Below are positions 36,180 through 48,400 of a stretch of 64,000 bases of DNA, in pieces. Positions within the stretch are counted from its first letter, which is position 1. Each line of letters opens with the position of its first letter. This DNA comes from Apoderus coryli (taxonomy: Eukaryota; Arthropoda; Insecta; Coleoptera; Attelabidae): NCBI GenBank assembly GCA_911728435.2, contig OU452210.1, positions 6,014,001 to 6,078,000 on the forward strand, given 5' to 3'. Made by a program: the position numbers and the translations under genes. The notes beneath the pieces are model-generated. The model was not told the DNA's origin, ran no database searches, and saw only the letters and a program-made list of their open reading frames with translations.

Positions 36180-39100
36180 CTAAAACAGTTTCGAAAATTT
36201 ATCAACATCATCAGAACATGACCAGCATTCAGTTAAACTTATATAATTTGTTAACATGGAGTTAGTTGTTTTATACAATAAATTGTCAACATATTATAAC
36301 ATTCACTAGTGAAAGTGGAAGTAGAAGAAATTACTATACAATAATGTACCTCTCTCTCATCAAAATGCTGTACATAATAATATACAAAGACCGTTTGTTT
36401 AGATTAACGAATGAGACTTTTTCATATCTACTTAGAACATTAATAACTCGAAACGTTAGTGTGTTCAAATTTGGAATAATTAATCCAAAAACCAATAAAG
36501 TGATTGAAGTATATTCTATTCTAAACTAGCGTTGACTAAAAACAGTACTTTTTTCGTGCGTTTTATAGCTATAAGTTATCATGTGGTACCATACAGAGGA
36601 CTCACATTTAAATACGTACGCAAAGGAGACCGACCGACAATTTAAATTGTTATGTGTCCTAATGTCGACAACAGATATTTTCCCTTTTATATCGGCACAG
36701 ACAATCTAAATGTGTGGATTTTTGGGGTTTGCAGTATTCGCGTTCGTTTGATAGTCGAGAAGCTTTATAGTGAGTTAGCAGCTTATCCCGTCTGACTTAA
36801 AATTTTACAGGTTGATATCTTCGATCTTCTTTTTCAGAGTAGGGAGAAGCAAGTGTGTGTGCCACACTCCATATAATTACTCCATATTTGTTTTTATTAT
36901 GCAATACTTCAGATAAAATTGTTGATGATTGATGTTGAAATTTGTTTTCGTTTTAAATTTCTACATTTATGTGCTTCTTGAGATGCCATACCAGTTTATG
37001 TTTAGGTGGTAACAAAACATACTTTTCAACCTCAACTATCCAGCAACTAATGAGTTCATGGACGACATAGCGGTCATCTTTCCGAAAAAAAGCATTTATT
37101 TTTGTTTTTATGATATAAATTTCTACAAAATAGGATTATTTAATCAGTATTTTGCATTTCCCTCATAACAACAGATTCAGGCAGTGTAGTAATCAAGCCA
37201 ATTTAGATCGTCAGATAATCCCGTTTATTTACTTTGAATTTTGGTAATAACAAACAGAAAAAACTTGGATTTGCATGGCCCATTTAAAAACAACTGATGA
37301 GTAGACTACTCAATGGTACCGAGTTGCGTCTCAAGCATGTTGTCTGCTCGCCAATAAAAATGGATTTACTTTGTTCTTATTTTTTTACTTTTATACAAAA
37401 TGGGATTCATTTAGATTTTGTTCTACCAATATAAAGGGTGGCCACTACTGCTGTAACGATTTTTTGTGGTAATTACAAGATATAATTGATGTTGTCAATT
37501 ATACCACCAAGCATCCAAATCTCCCTCTCAGCTAAATGTTACATTTGATCACGTTTGTAAAACTAGAGATTCACGCTAATGACAAATAGTGTTCGTATAC
37601 AAACAGCTGATGACCTATGTTACATCTTGCGTATTTCCTTAGCTACTAACTATGTGGTATGCTATTTCACTAGATATCAACAAACATGTTTGTCTCTGCT
37701 AAGCAGATAGCCTAGATTGATACCGTTTGCTGTAACACTTTCTCCCACCAAGCAATAGCTCCGTAACGTATTATTAGTCTGAGAACCATAACGTTTATTA
37801 AAATTACAAATTAGAAAATAAGCGCACTTACGCAAACTTTTGATAACAATTGACCACGATCGCATTTATTGTTTATTTGCATCATTTAGAAGAAATAAAA
37901 TAAAATGGATTCCAATTCATCCCTGAGTTATAAACTCGAAATAAGGACCTGGAGATGGTATTAGTGACAGAAAGCAAAAAGTTGCCTTAGCAAGAATTTA
38001 TTAACAACAGACAATCAGAGAGATATTTTGTTGATCTATGTTCAGTAATTCAATATTAAAACTTCTAAATATGTGTTCTTCTAGCATGAATTGGACACCA
38101 CTAAAATATTACAGTGAATATTTAGAACCAGCTTTTCGCATAAGACAATCCAGATTTGCATTTTTACAGTAAGATTATAATTGCGCCTATCATTATTTGT
38201 AAACAGAGATGCAAATATCAGAAATTCAAACTTGAAATCCTTTGTCCAGTTTTTTCCTTATAAATTTGTGGTTTGTTTCAAATAATAACTTACCACTTGA
38301 AACAGTATTTTCAATGTACCATATAAATCTATTCTTGCAGCTTTTTTATTCTTTTCGTTTCCTGAAAGTGCTTACGCTTTTTCTCAATAATAAAGTTCAA
38401 TAGTTTGTAGTTTGTCTATAGTTTCTTTGAAAAATGCAGTTTCCCTCAAAATTAGTTTTACAACAAGCTCTATTTTCCAGAAACTGATCATGGTAGAGTT
38501 TTGTACTTACGTGTCAACCGTTCTCATTTTATTTTGCGAAAAATTAATAATCTAATTTCAAATATTGAAATAAGTTACGTGCTTAAATAACAGTTCAAAA
38601 ATTCGCTGACAGTAATACCGGAAGTAATCATAATAATTTAACGGTAAAAAAAGTATACTACATTTTCTGAGACGAATGCTTATTTGAGTATTTAGGAACT
38701 ATTTCAACTTTTTAACAAATTTATATCTAGATGATTAATATTTAGAATTTGAAATAGTGACGATAATAAAACTAGTTGTCAAACTATTTTTGTGAAATGT
38801 GTGGCTTCCCGTATGTAATATTTATAGAGGATTTCACTTATTTTGTTAATGTCACGAGTTTTGTAAAAAAGCACGTTTTAAAAGATTCCACGTATAAAAA
38901 ATAATAATTAACAACAGCTTTATAACAAAATGTCAGCCAAACGTGGCCTCTAGCATATTATAGAACGTATATATTATCAAATTCCCTTTAGGATATTACC
39001 AACTTTTGTAGATCGATAAAATATATAATGAAAATATTTAATTTTGATTGCTAAGGTGCGTCTCCAATAAACATATTTTTATAGTAAATATTTCAATTAA

Positions 39101-39452
39101 AAAAATAATAGGTATAATAATGTAATCATTACTTAGTATTTATCTTATCTTACCTTCCTAAAGTTTGGTTAAAATTGTAATTCGTATTCATCAAATCCAG
39201 TTAGGATTTCTCTAAGTGTGGTTTTTGTTTTGTTCGGGTAAGTTTGATATTTCTTTTTTTTTTTCTCCCGTCTATGTGTGTCAACTAGATGATAGCTTAA
39301 GCCGAAACTAGTTTCCTCTAATTTTCGTTTAATACTTTTAAATACTTTTTGGAGTTGATTTTGGAGCTTTGTTTGTTTTATTATATTTACAAATAATTAT
39401 TATATGAACAAAATATTCCTGGGTCATCGAACGTCCATATAAAGAACAGTAA
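36180..39452. other. Intergenic; unassigned ORF and a weak minus exon candidate
   Basis: An 87-codon + frame at 36266-36529 has no recognised motif. A 68-nt minus-strand stretch at 38294-38361 is splice-bounded (see findings). No repeat or RNA gene is recognised in the remainder. Confidence 0.4.
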
Positions 39453-39576
39453 TTTAAAATGCGAGGTTTGTCCTTTTATTACGGCTTCTTCAAGCAACTA
39501 TAATAAAATATTACAATAAAAATAATACAGGTGATTTACTGCCAATTAAAAAAAAAACCAAACACAATAGTTATAA

Positions 39577-39772
39577 CCAAACTCACTTAAAGCTTTTAGT
39601 TTTTACAGACATAAACAAACGAGAATGGCATGCAAATAAGGTCTTATATCTGCTTCCTTCATATTTAAAGACAATTAAAACAAAATACTGTTAAATATTA
39701 GACCGAAAATGCACTTGTTTTTTTCATGCCATTTTCGTTTATTTTTCTGTAACAACTAAAAGCTTTAAGTGA
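39577..39772. repeat. Foldback repeat, ~50-bp arms
   Basis: AACTCACTTAAAGCTTTTAG with ACAGACATAAACAAACGAGA and ATGGCATG (39577-39625) mirrors 39720-39772, with about 90 bp between arms. A degenerate GCTTGAAGAAGCC hairpin lies just upstream (minus strand, 39458-39490). Confidence 0.7.
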
Positions 39773-40150
39773 TGTTTAATTGCTGTAATAACAGCTATCC
39801 TATTGTACGTATTGTAATTGCAATGTTTCAATACCTTTGCATGATCATCCATTGCTCAGCAAGAATTTGGCTAATTCTTTGGAACACCAAAGATAAGAGG
39901 CACCCAAAAGTTTTGGGAGTTTTTGCGCATGGGCTTATGTTCAGTTTTCTTGTAAAGGTTCGGCGATTCTGATAATTCATCTTCAGAATCAAATATGCTA
40001 TCTGAAGGAGATCTCTGAAGTGCGCGGAGAAGCGTAGGTCATCATGCAGTAGAACACCAAGTCTTTCACTTCTCTTTGAAACTTAATGATCGCACCGCCT
40101 TATTTTTACTATAATGTCTAATGAGAGATTGTCTGTCAAACACTGTACTT

Positions 40151-40194
40151 TCACCAGACGGCTGTTTCGTCGAACCACGACTCATTAGTGGTGG
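40151..40194 (-). ncRNA. Type I hammerhead ribozyme motif beside Penelope-like relic
   Basis: On the minus strand: stem I 3' half CACCA, core CTAATGA (40188-40182; expected CUGANGA, so position 5 is A not G), 4-bp stem II GTCG/CGAC with loop TGGTT and the canonical closing G-C, GAAA (40168-40165), a 2-bp stem III AC/GT with loop AGCC, cleavage triplet GTC (to 40157), and stem I 5' half TGGTG pairing with CACCA. The very short stem III is typical of retroelement hammerheads. The G5-to-A change should abolish cleavage, so this copy is probably dead. Confidence 0.75.
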
Positions 40195-40740
40195 TCAGTC
40201 AGTCTGTGACAGCCAGAGTCCCGATTCGCTGTTCTAGAATTAATCGCATTGGGAGTTTTATTTATATGCTCATTTCCAGAAATAAGCGTTGCGTCAGATT
40301 CTTTTCGATATCGAAAATATATGGTTCTTGATAATTAAATTGGTGATCAAGGTTCAAAGAATGGTTAGCAAGAGCACAAAATTGCTTGCCTATTCGTGTA
40401 TCACTCTTATGCTATGTGATACGTTGCTTAAGAATTTGTGTTGTCTGCCCTATATAACAGCCAACACAATCCAATCAATCAATTTTGTAGACTACATTGT
40501 TGTTTTGTAATAACGGAGTTTTATTTTTTAATTTGGTGAATACATTATTAAGTGTCAAGGTATTGTATTTAGCAATTTTTATGTTAGGAAATTGTTTCAA
40601 ATATTGAATGATCTTGTTGGAAAGGCCTTCTATGTATGGTACATTTTTGTATCGAAAAAAATCATGATTAACGGGTTCAGTTGGGTCATCAAAAAATGAG
40701 AATTAAATATTAATTGTCTGAGTAGTTTCTTAGGATACAA
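40195..40740 (-). pseudogene. Penelope-like element relic, linker and GIY-YIG endonuclease
   Basis: On the minus strand RYKNVPYIEGLSNKIIQYLK, FPNIKIAKYNTLTLNNVFTK and LKNKTPLLQNNNVVYKID are followed, after a disturbed CxxC, by CYIGQTTQILKQRI, the GIY-YIG start. ALANHSLNLDHQFNYQ and IFDIEKNLTQRLFLEMSI then form the rest of the endonuclease, and it ends near KTPNAINSRTANRDSG. This is a fuller endonuclease than the 28.6-kb copy, with few stops. The RT core is missing. The downstream (lower-coordinate) flank carries a hammerhead motif, as expected for the terminal repeat of such elements. Confidence 0.85.
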
Positions 40741-40989
40741 TTATTTAAAAATATATGGAAAAGCTTTCTTAGATTTTTATGTAAAACTCATCACCAGAAA
40801 TGTATATAACACGATTTCTCATTGCTAAAACTGTATTATACTTTTATTATTATTGTAATATTTTGAATTAAGTTGTTCTTCAATTCGAATCATATTATTA
40901 CCTCCTCGTACGTCTAACAATAATGTTTTACGAATATAAATTAAACATTTTTTACATTCCCTCATGGATTGCTTTTTTCCACAGAATGG

Positions 40990-41050
40990 TCATCATCATC
41001 AGAATTCACTCGCTAACGAGTACCTATGAGTTACTCCAACTCAAGTATTT
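40990..41050 (-). repeat. RTE-like LINE 3' tail, solo
   Basis: TCATCATCATCAG, then CACTCGCTAACGAGTA and TACTCCAACTC, matches the terminal part of the 33.9-kb LINE fragment. Extremely 5'-truncated insertion. Confidence 0.75.
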
Positions 41051-41123
41051 TTGTTGACTAAACAACAACACCAGATTTAACACCTTTTCTTTTGTCGTGT
41101 CATTTTATACCATGTTGTCATTC

Positions 41124-41155
41124 ATTCATCAGCATTCACACGCTAACGAGTATGA
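41124..41155 (-). repeat. RTE-like LINE 3' tail, solo
   Basis: ATTCATCAGCATTCACACGC followed by TAACGAGTATG is another minimal copy of the same 3' end, about 75 bp after the previous one and in the same orientation. Confidence 0.65.
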
Positions 41156-41275
41156 TTTTTTTTCTCATGTTTTTAACTTTTGTATGGTGTAACTAACTCT
41201 GAATGTTAGCAGGTTTATAATTTCTTAATCTCTATAACAACGACATAACATCTACCATTCATTTACAGCTTTGCC

Positions 41276-41313
41276 TCCTGATGAATTCAGAAATTCTGAC
41301 GAAATATGGAGGT
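41276..41313 (+). repeat. Hammerhead-like hairpin, incomplete
   Basis: CCTCCTGATGA, stem TCAG/CTGA, CGAAA, then TATGGAGG pairing with the initial CCTCC. It has the CUGAUGA and GAAA boxes and a stem I, but no proper NUH triplet (position 17 would be G), and stem II is offset. A relative of the other hairpins rather than a functional ribozyme. Confidence 0.35.
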
Positions 41314-42319
41314 CCTTGATTAAGTGAAAAATGCTTACAGGGCACTTGTAATAAGTGCGTTCTTGATACACAATGTATTCCTGAAGGTGAAGTTGGAAAG
41401 GAAAAGGAACGTAGGTACTAACTTCAGCTTTACCCTTTCACACTCAGTTTTTACATTATACCTTATAAGTATTATTAAAAATTGTCACTTTTAGCAAATA
41501 TTAGTTCCAATTAGTATCAGGAATAATATTATTATATTTTAGTTCTAAAATCCCGGAGCCCCCTCCCTAACCCAAAACCCCAAAAATAGAAATATATATC
41601 ATTAGTTTTGAGATACTAAAATATTGTATGTACACGACTAAGTTCACTAATTTAATTATTTTTTAAAATAATGAGATTATTTGTAGAAATTTATGATTTT
41701 CGAGGTTCGTACCCTCACTTAGGAAACTACAGGATATACAAATCACATAACTTTATTGATCTGCTAAATTGTCAGAAAAAATATATCATGGCCATCGATT
41801 TTTTTTTCTAGAAATTAATAATAGACACCAATAAATTATCTTTGCTTCGAAGTTGTAATGGGTTTCTGTCCGTCATAATATCGTTCGTGATAATGCCTAA
41901 TAATTTAGATTCAATTTAAAACCATTAGAGCCCTAATAAACATAGTGACACAAAACCTATATACAAGCTTTCGTATAAATCTAATGAGACCTATTATACC
42001 TAGCCATGTATACTGTCGCTTTCAGATTATTTATTTCCAAGGGCACGTATTTTATAAATTCGTTCGTGTTAAAATATTCAGTTTAGGTCATAATCATATT
42101 GATTTTATACAAATTCTGTCCGAAACCATTGTATTAGTAATATTGTCACATACAAGTAGATTTTTTCAGTAAAATATCAAATATATTTGTCCAAATTTAA
42201 ACTAGTTAGCATACAATATTAACCATACCTCTTGTTTTAAATAATATACAACAGACATACGTTATAAGGTTAATATCAAATTTCTCGCAATTCCAAATTT
42301 TAGTTCGCGTTTTCAATGT
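41314..42319. other. No gene supported
   Basis: A 75-codon frame at 41945-42172 lacks any motif; nothing else recognised. Confidence 0.4.
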
Positions 42320-43066
42320 TACAAAGTCAAAAATTGAGTCGCGAAAATTTTCTAGCTATGATTTATTATGGCTTTCCACGTGGTCTAATGCAATCAACCT
42401 AATGCAACGTTTGGAGATATCTGAGGCCATCCCCCCCAAAAAAAAAAAACGTTTGGAGATGAAGCACCATCCAAGGCCACTGTCTATTGCTGCGTAGTTC
42501 GCTCACGGACGAGGTTAACGATGGTGATCCAAAATTGGTCGTTTTGCCGAAAACCATTGATGCTGTGCAAAATCTAATTAAAGAAGATATGACGTCTCGT
42601 AAAATGGAGGCAAGTTTAAGCATTAGCATGATTTTGTACGACCATTTGGATGTTCATAAACTATGTGCGCGCTGGATTCCACATTTGTTGACCGATGCCG
42701 TAAAATGCTTAAAAAAACAACTACCGTTTAGGTGTTTCAATCGGGAGAAAATCCAACAAAAGTTGTTCGTTCCCGAACCGTTAAAGAGCGAATGGTGGCG
42801 TGTTTCTTCACGAATACCAGTCATGTCGTAACTGTGGCTCTAGAAAATCAGAAGGGCGTAAATATAGCGTGGTATACGACCATTGATTTGCTTGCCCGAG
42901 TTTTCGGTAAATTTGAAGAAGCCAATCCAAAACGACGAATCGTGTTAAATCACGACAATGCGAGCTCACACACGTCACCTCCAACAAACGAGTATTTCGA
43001 GAAACCAAAGATCAAATATCATCCAGCTTGCAGCGCCGACTTGGCACCCAATGGTATCTTCTGATT
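42320..43066 (+). pseudogene. Mariner transposase relic
   Basis: The blocks follow the order of common insect mariner (DD34D) transposases: SKIESRKFLA-type start with FPRGL, FGDEAPSKATVY, SLTDEVNDGDPKLVVLPKTI, DAVQNLIKEDM, CARWIPHLLTDA, then GENPTKVVRSRTVKERMVAC, HVVTVALENQKGVNIAWYTT, RRIVLNHDNASSHT (second catalytic Asp) and SADLAPNGIF. Several frameshifts are needed. The segment that should carry the first catalytic Asp (GDE block) is deleted, and the third Asp position reads G (LAPNG instead of LAPND). Length is about 250 codons versus about 345 usual. Certainly inactive. Confidence 0.85.
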
Positions 43067-43211
43067 CATAAAGTAAGAGAACTGAGATGGATCAATATGG
43101 GTAGCAGGAGGTGCAAGCTACTGAGATTATCTCTCTATTAGATATAGCATATTTGTAAAAAAGTCACCTACATATCTTTACAACACAAATTATGTTTCGT
43201 ACTGATGTGTA

Positions 43212-44499
43212 GGGGAAAAGGAGGCACATTCAACCAAGGGGCAGATTCAACCACCACTCCTAAATATTTTTCCAGTTTAAATTAAGCGCCCAAAAAATTT
43301 GTGTCGACTCACAGTCATCTGTAACTACTTCCTGTGTAGTTAGAAAGTTGTATGTGGTCAGTTGCTTGGTGAAAAAAATAAAGTGTGATTTTTGTAAATT
43401 TACGCGAAGATTTTGTTTACTACATTTTGTAATATTATTCTAATGAGTTATAAATTATACCTGTAACATAATTATCACTGATTTACTTTGTTATTAGGAG
43501 ATTACTGTTTTATTATTGTTTTAACCTTAAAATATAAAATGTACGGATATCAGGAGATTTTATTGCGAACTAAAGGATGGGGCACATTCAACCACATAGA
43601 GGTGGGGTATATTCAACCAGCCCCAAACCTCTTCACTGTACGCTATATGTCATATGATTTTAAAAAGTAAATATTCTCTTCATTTCAAATGGTGCGTAAT
43701 TACAAAAAAAGCCAACCTAGTTGAAACCGATATGAAGAATGCTATTAGAGAAGATATAAGTAAGAATATGTCAGAAAGAGAATCCAGCAGAAGCTTCATT
43801 GTAAAACGAGATACACTGCATTCTAAAATTAAAAAACTACGGAAAAAATACTCACCGGCAGAGTTACAAAATTTATATAATAATGACTCGGGTAACGAAG
43901 ATAGTGATTTTGTTGAACACGAGCTGGTTTTTTCTAGCAAATATAGTGTTTCCCAAGTGTTTACAAAATCTCAAGAACTGGGAATAGTTCAGTATATTAA
44001 AACATGAATTTCAGATTAAATATTAACGACGTAAAAGTCCTAGCTTTAAGTTTTTTTATCCGGCAGTTGATAACATAGCTACAGCTGAGCGGTATGATCT
44101 AAGATTAAAGTTACCTAAACCAAACACAGCTAAAACAGCTAGACCTTCTTCTCTCTATACGTTTAGTCTTGATTTAACATCATCAGCAATATTAAAAACT
44201 CACAAATAAAAGTTATAGGCAAAAAGAAGTATTTTTTTTACAAATGCTTGTTATGGTTTAAACCGCCCCTTGTGATGGTTGAATCTACCCCACCGGGGGG
44301 GCACTTTAAACCGTTTGTAAAGTTTTATTTAAACCTTGGATTTAACTTTATAAAATGTTTTAAAATTAAACTTTTTTTACAAAAAAGGTAGCTAAAACCA
44401 CACTTAACATTATACTAATAAGTATAACATAAAAATCCTTACTGGGAGTTTTTTATTCAACAAAACTTACAAAATGGTTGAATGTGCCCCCCTTTCCCC
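43212..44499 (+). mobile_element. Pogo-like nonautonomous DNA transposon with TIRs
   Basis: Terminal inverted repeats GGGGAAAAGGAGGCACATTC+AACC (left) and the mirrored GGTTGAATGTGCCCCCC+TTTCCCC (right) are bounded by TA on both sides (43210-43211, 44500-44501), the usual Tc1/mariner/pogo target duplication. Subterminal repeats of the same CAACC-containing motif lie at 43581-43625 and 44270-44310. The interior keeps a transposase N-terminus but has no catalytic domain, so movement would need proteins made elsewhere. Confidence 0.85.
43689..44007 (+). pseudogene. Pogo-like transposase N-terminal fragment
   Basis: MVRNYKK at 43689 is the usual start of pogo/CENP-B-like transposases. After a one-base shift the frame continues ANLVETDMKNAIREDISKNM, SFIVKRDTLHSKIKKLRKKY and FTKSQELGIVQYIKT, corresponding to the psq-type helix-turn-helix and the E-x-ELVxYI block. 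It stops at 44007. The DDE domain that should follow is missing. The listed upstream methionine (43654) is probably not the real start, since MVRNYK is in another frame. Confidence 0.65.
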
Positions 44500-44501
44500 T
44501 A

Positions 44502-45324
44502 TTATTTAAATTTTCTACATGGAAAGCTAGAAGTAGAATTCCAATATATTAAACCAACATCGAGTTTTACTATTTTGTGTGAGTCACTTAGGAAAATGTA
44601 TAACTTGCTTCAAATTCAACGATAATAAATACTGTTGCGAAACACGATTCTTTTAGCTTTACTAAGATTAAAAAAATTACGAGAATCATTCACAAACGTT
44701 GCAGCTTAAAAACTCAGTCGTCCAGTCCTTCTAATCTTATAAATGTTTCAACTATTGTTACCGTACACTTTTGACATGCCTTCCTGGATCTCACCCCCTT
44801 TATCACCTTCTGCTACTAAACATTTTATTACGGCACGTTGTTTTACATGGTGCAATTTTCAATCGGACTTGATATCATCAACTGACTGAATTATAGGTTA
44901 TCGTTACAAAATCATATCAAACAACTGATCTTGTGTCATTGCAATGTTGCCAATATGAACTCCTAACAGTTTCGTATTGATTCATAAAACTATTTAATAA
45001 TAATAATAAATTTCTAAAATAAATTTTTGACATATATCAATTTGTTTCGTGAATTACTGAGTGATCCTTCTATATTCAAATTATTGTAAAATGAATTTGT
45101 GGACATAAATGAAATAAAATCAGCTATGCCACCAAATTATTTATATTATGTTATTTTATAAAACATATACGTATTGTTTAGATACTAGGTATCTAGTAGT
45201 ATCTCTCATAAAACCTATATAATAACAATTCTCTAAGTTACAAAATACAAAAAAAAAAACAGCATCACAGGTAGCGTTAGACCATTTGGGCTAGCAAAAA
45301 TAACATAATTTCTCGTCAGAGAGC
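44502..45324. other. Upstream region of the split gene; no other gene
   Basis: AT-rich, with TA-rich stretches (for example CCTATATAATAAC near 45212) that could serve as core promoter sequence for the exon starting at 45325, but no defined element can be assigned. Confidence 0.3.
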
Positions 45325-45417
45325 ATGTTTTCCAAACTTTATTTAACAGCCATAATCTCATATCTGTTTTTAATAAGCTGTTCAGCAATTGCATACGCAG
45401 AAATTTCTTGTAGAATA
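45325..45417 (+). CDS. Exon 1 candidate: signal peptide
   Basis: ATG at 45325 is the first in its frame after an in-frame TAA (about 45301). It encodes 31 residues: MFSKLYLTAI, then a hydrophobic core (about residues 6-19), AIAYA as a plausible signal-peptidase site at residue 25, and EISCRI. The donor ATA|GTAAGTATAG at 45418 is near-perfect, phase 0. Without splicing the frame ends after 59 codons. Joining to exon 2 in frame requires the acceptor GATGGAG|AGG (45664) rather than the stronger TTTGCAG|GATGG (45657), which would hit TAA, so the link is tentative. Confidence 0.45.
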
Positions 45418-48400
45418 GTAAGTATAGTTTGCTTATGCTTCTTACTACAATACGTGGCTTGTTTTATACGGTTTTGCCAACATAATGGCACTTAACTAAC
45501 CCGCAATCATTTACATTCAGTTTGTCTATAACAGATTTCAAACACACGTTTTGAATAATACGGAAGTTTCATTTTGTATCAATGCCATATACTCGTAAAT
45601 ATTTCATATTATACATTAAATCTACCTACTCCAACTAAATTGGATTTGCTTTGCAGGATGGAGAGGCATCGTAACAGTTTTGGTAATGTCGAAGAAGTTA
45701 CACGAAACAGAGATATTAAGTAAGTATGCCTTACAATTTTTATTAAATATAGTTTTATATATACCTAAATGAAGTCAACAATGACTCGTGTTTAAAGTTG
45801 GCTTAATATACTAAATTCAAATACATTTGCTTTAAACATTCCTTTGAGTTGTAGTCCTAACGTGGTTTAATTTATATAATAAGAAAACTTTCTCCAAAAG
45901 TTTCACCTTTGAAAATACTTAGACAGGAATAATTTTGAATTATACAACTTATGAAGTATAGATAACTGTTTTAGCGAAGGTACTTAAAAGCAAAGACAAA
46001 GTAAACCTATTAAGATATTAAATGAAGGAAATCAAAATTATGAAATACATGTAAACATGTGCGAAACCAAGAGTCACCAGATATGTTTTCAAGCGATTCA
46101 GCTCTGACAATTTATTTGTTTGTAGTGAATAGTTTTTTAGCTGGGATTGTATTTAACATTTATGCTTGGTCAAATTTTCAAGTCTTTTCCAGTACCATAT
46201 AGGGAGAATACAAAGGCCATGAAGAAAATGAAATACAAGGTGCTCAAATTATTAAATCTTATTCTTCAAATTTCGGAACCAAATATAATTCTAATAGGTT
46301 TAACAATTAAAAAAAAATGTTTAGCATGTGGTCAAAATAATTCGCATTCATTAAATTTGTGTAAACAGTTTTGTGAATTATCGAAAACGGCAAAACAAGA
46401 AATAGTAACCAAGGCGGGTGGGTTTAGAATTGCTAATCTACCGTAATAAGAAACAATTACAGCAATAGCGGGAATTAATAATCAACAAACTTTACAATCA
46501 CAAGAAGTACAATCAGAATATACAATTATAGGAGAACTCTGGTAGCTTGCGATAAAAATATATCGGAAATGCTTTTATCGACAACTATGGAAAAATTGTA
46601 GATGTTAATAGGAAGTTACACTTATGTAGGGCTTGGATTCGGGTTCCCAATTTAATTTTATAACTTAGGATTGAACAGTTAAGTTGGGAGTGCCATCAAA
46701 AGAAATATTAATTTGCCTGTTATGGGTATATAGGACAATACAACATGGTCTTAAATAAACCAATTATAAAACAAAGTAAGTTAGGATGGATTCTCGGAGG
46801 ACAAATTACGAATAGGGTTTTTGAACATCGGATTCAGAAATAGAAAAATGTTGGCTTATAGAGGAATTTGCTGACGACAGATAACATACAAGCAGGAATT
46901 AGATTGTGAAAAGATATTTAAAAATACAACAGCAAGGGATGCTATGAAGCAAAATTGTGTTGAATTAAGGTACTCTTACTCGTATAATTTGGCATTAAAA
47001 CGGTTTTATCAAACACAAAGAAGACTAAAAGGTGATGCGTTTCGGAATCATTATCAAGATTTTACAAAGGAGTATATTGATTCAGGAGATATGGAAGATA
47101 TTTAAAATTGGACTTTAGGCAAAGAAACTAATGGTAATATATATTTTATTTATCTCACTACGGTGCAGTAGTAATTTCTGCAGATATTGTTAAAATGTAT
47201 TGGCAAATATTGATTCAAGAAAATCAGACTGATCCTCAAAGAATATTTTGGTGGTTTTCCACTGATCAAGACGTTGACATTTACAGGTTAAAAACCATCA
47301 AATACTGCACCATTTTTGGCGTTAAGATGTCTTCAAGAATTAGAGCATGAATTTCAGGATAGGTTTCCATTAGCATAAACGGTTCGGAATCAATTGAAAA
47401 ACTATAAGGCTAAAAGAGCTTAGTGAAATACTAAGTACAAAAGGTTTTATTTTGAGAAAATAGTTTTCCACCAAACAGGTTTTGGGAAAATACGATATAT
47501 AAAGCTAGTAAGCTACACAGGCCGCTGTTTGTAATCTGTATTATGTATATGTAACTTGCTTGTGGGATTTTTCTTTTTGCAAAAATCAATCTATAGAGGT
47601 AGGTAATGAAATTTTTATTCGACTTCTTTGAGAAATACGAGTTGCAGGAATTTTCGAGTTATAGACGTTCGAGTTCGAGAGTTTCGTCTGTAGTTTTCAT
47701 TTGCATACTTTTTGTGACGCTTCTGAAGTAGTCTATGCATGTAAAGCTAGTATGCTCTAAATTTTAAAGCTAGTTCCACCTAAGATTATATCATTACCTC
47801 GATTGGAGGTATGTGAAGCTTTATTTGGTTCAAGCCTATGACAGCGAAATTTAACATTGTTTTTCTTTGGTGCGATTCTATAATTGTTTTATGTTGGCTC
47901 CTACATCAATCAACAAAATTATAAGCATTTTTAAGCTAATTGGGTAGGAGAAATTAACTTCTAAATTTTTACGGAGGCATGTTACACCGAAAATAATCCT
48001 GCAGATATTTTTTTAGAGGAATTGAACCTAATAAATTGCAAAATATGAGCATTTGGTGCGATGATCCTGAATGGCTTTAAAAAAATCAGTTATACATAAT
48101 ATACCTGAAAAAAGAATGTGCGTGAAGTTTGTGTTTAAAGAAAGTTTTGAAATATTTGATAGGTTTTCTAGAACGGTTGGAGAGCTAAACATTGAACAGC
48201 AAAGTCCTAGTTTTAAGGGTACGCTGAACTTCGCCCTTTTTGCAATAAACATTAGGTTCTCATGTAATATTGTAAAATGTATTTTTTTTTCTTCTTGTGT
48301 GTTGCGAAATAAATACATTTATTATTATTATTAATTAAGGTGCAAATAGCTAGATCTAAACTAATTAGTTTAACACAAAAACAAGGGTCTCCAGTAGAAA

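Noticed and set aside
40151..40212. Alternative type III hammerhead fold using GGCTGTC upstream
   Set aside because: Stem III would pair well, but stem I has no complementary half; the type I fold satisfies all stems.
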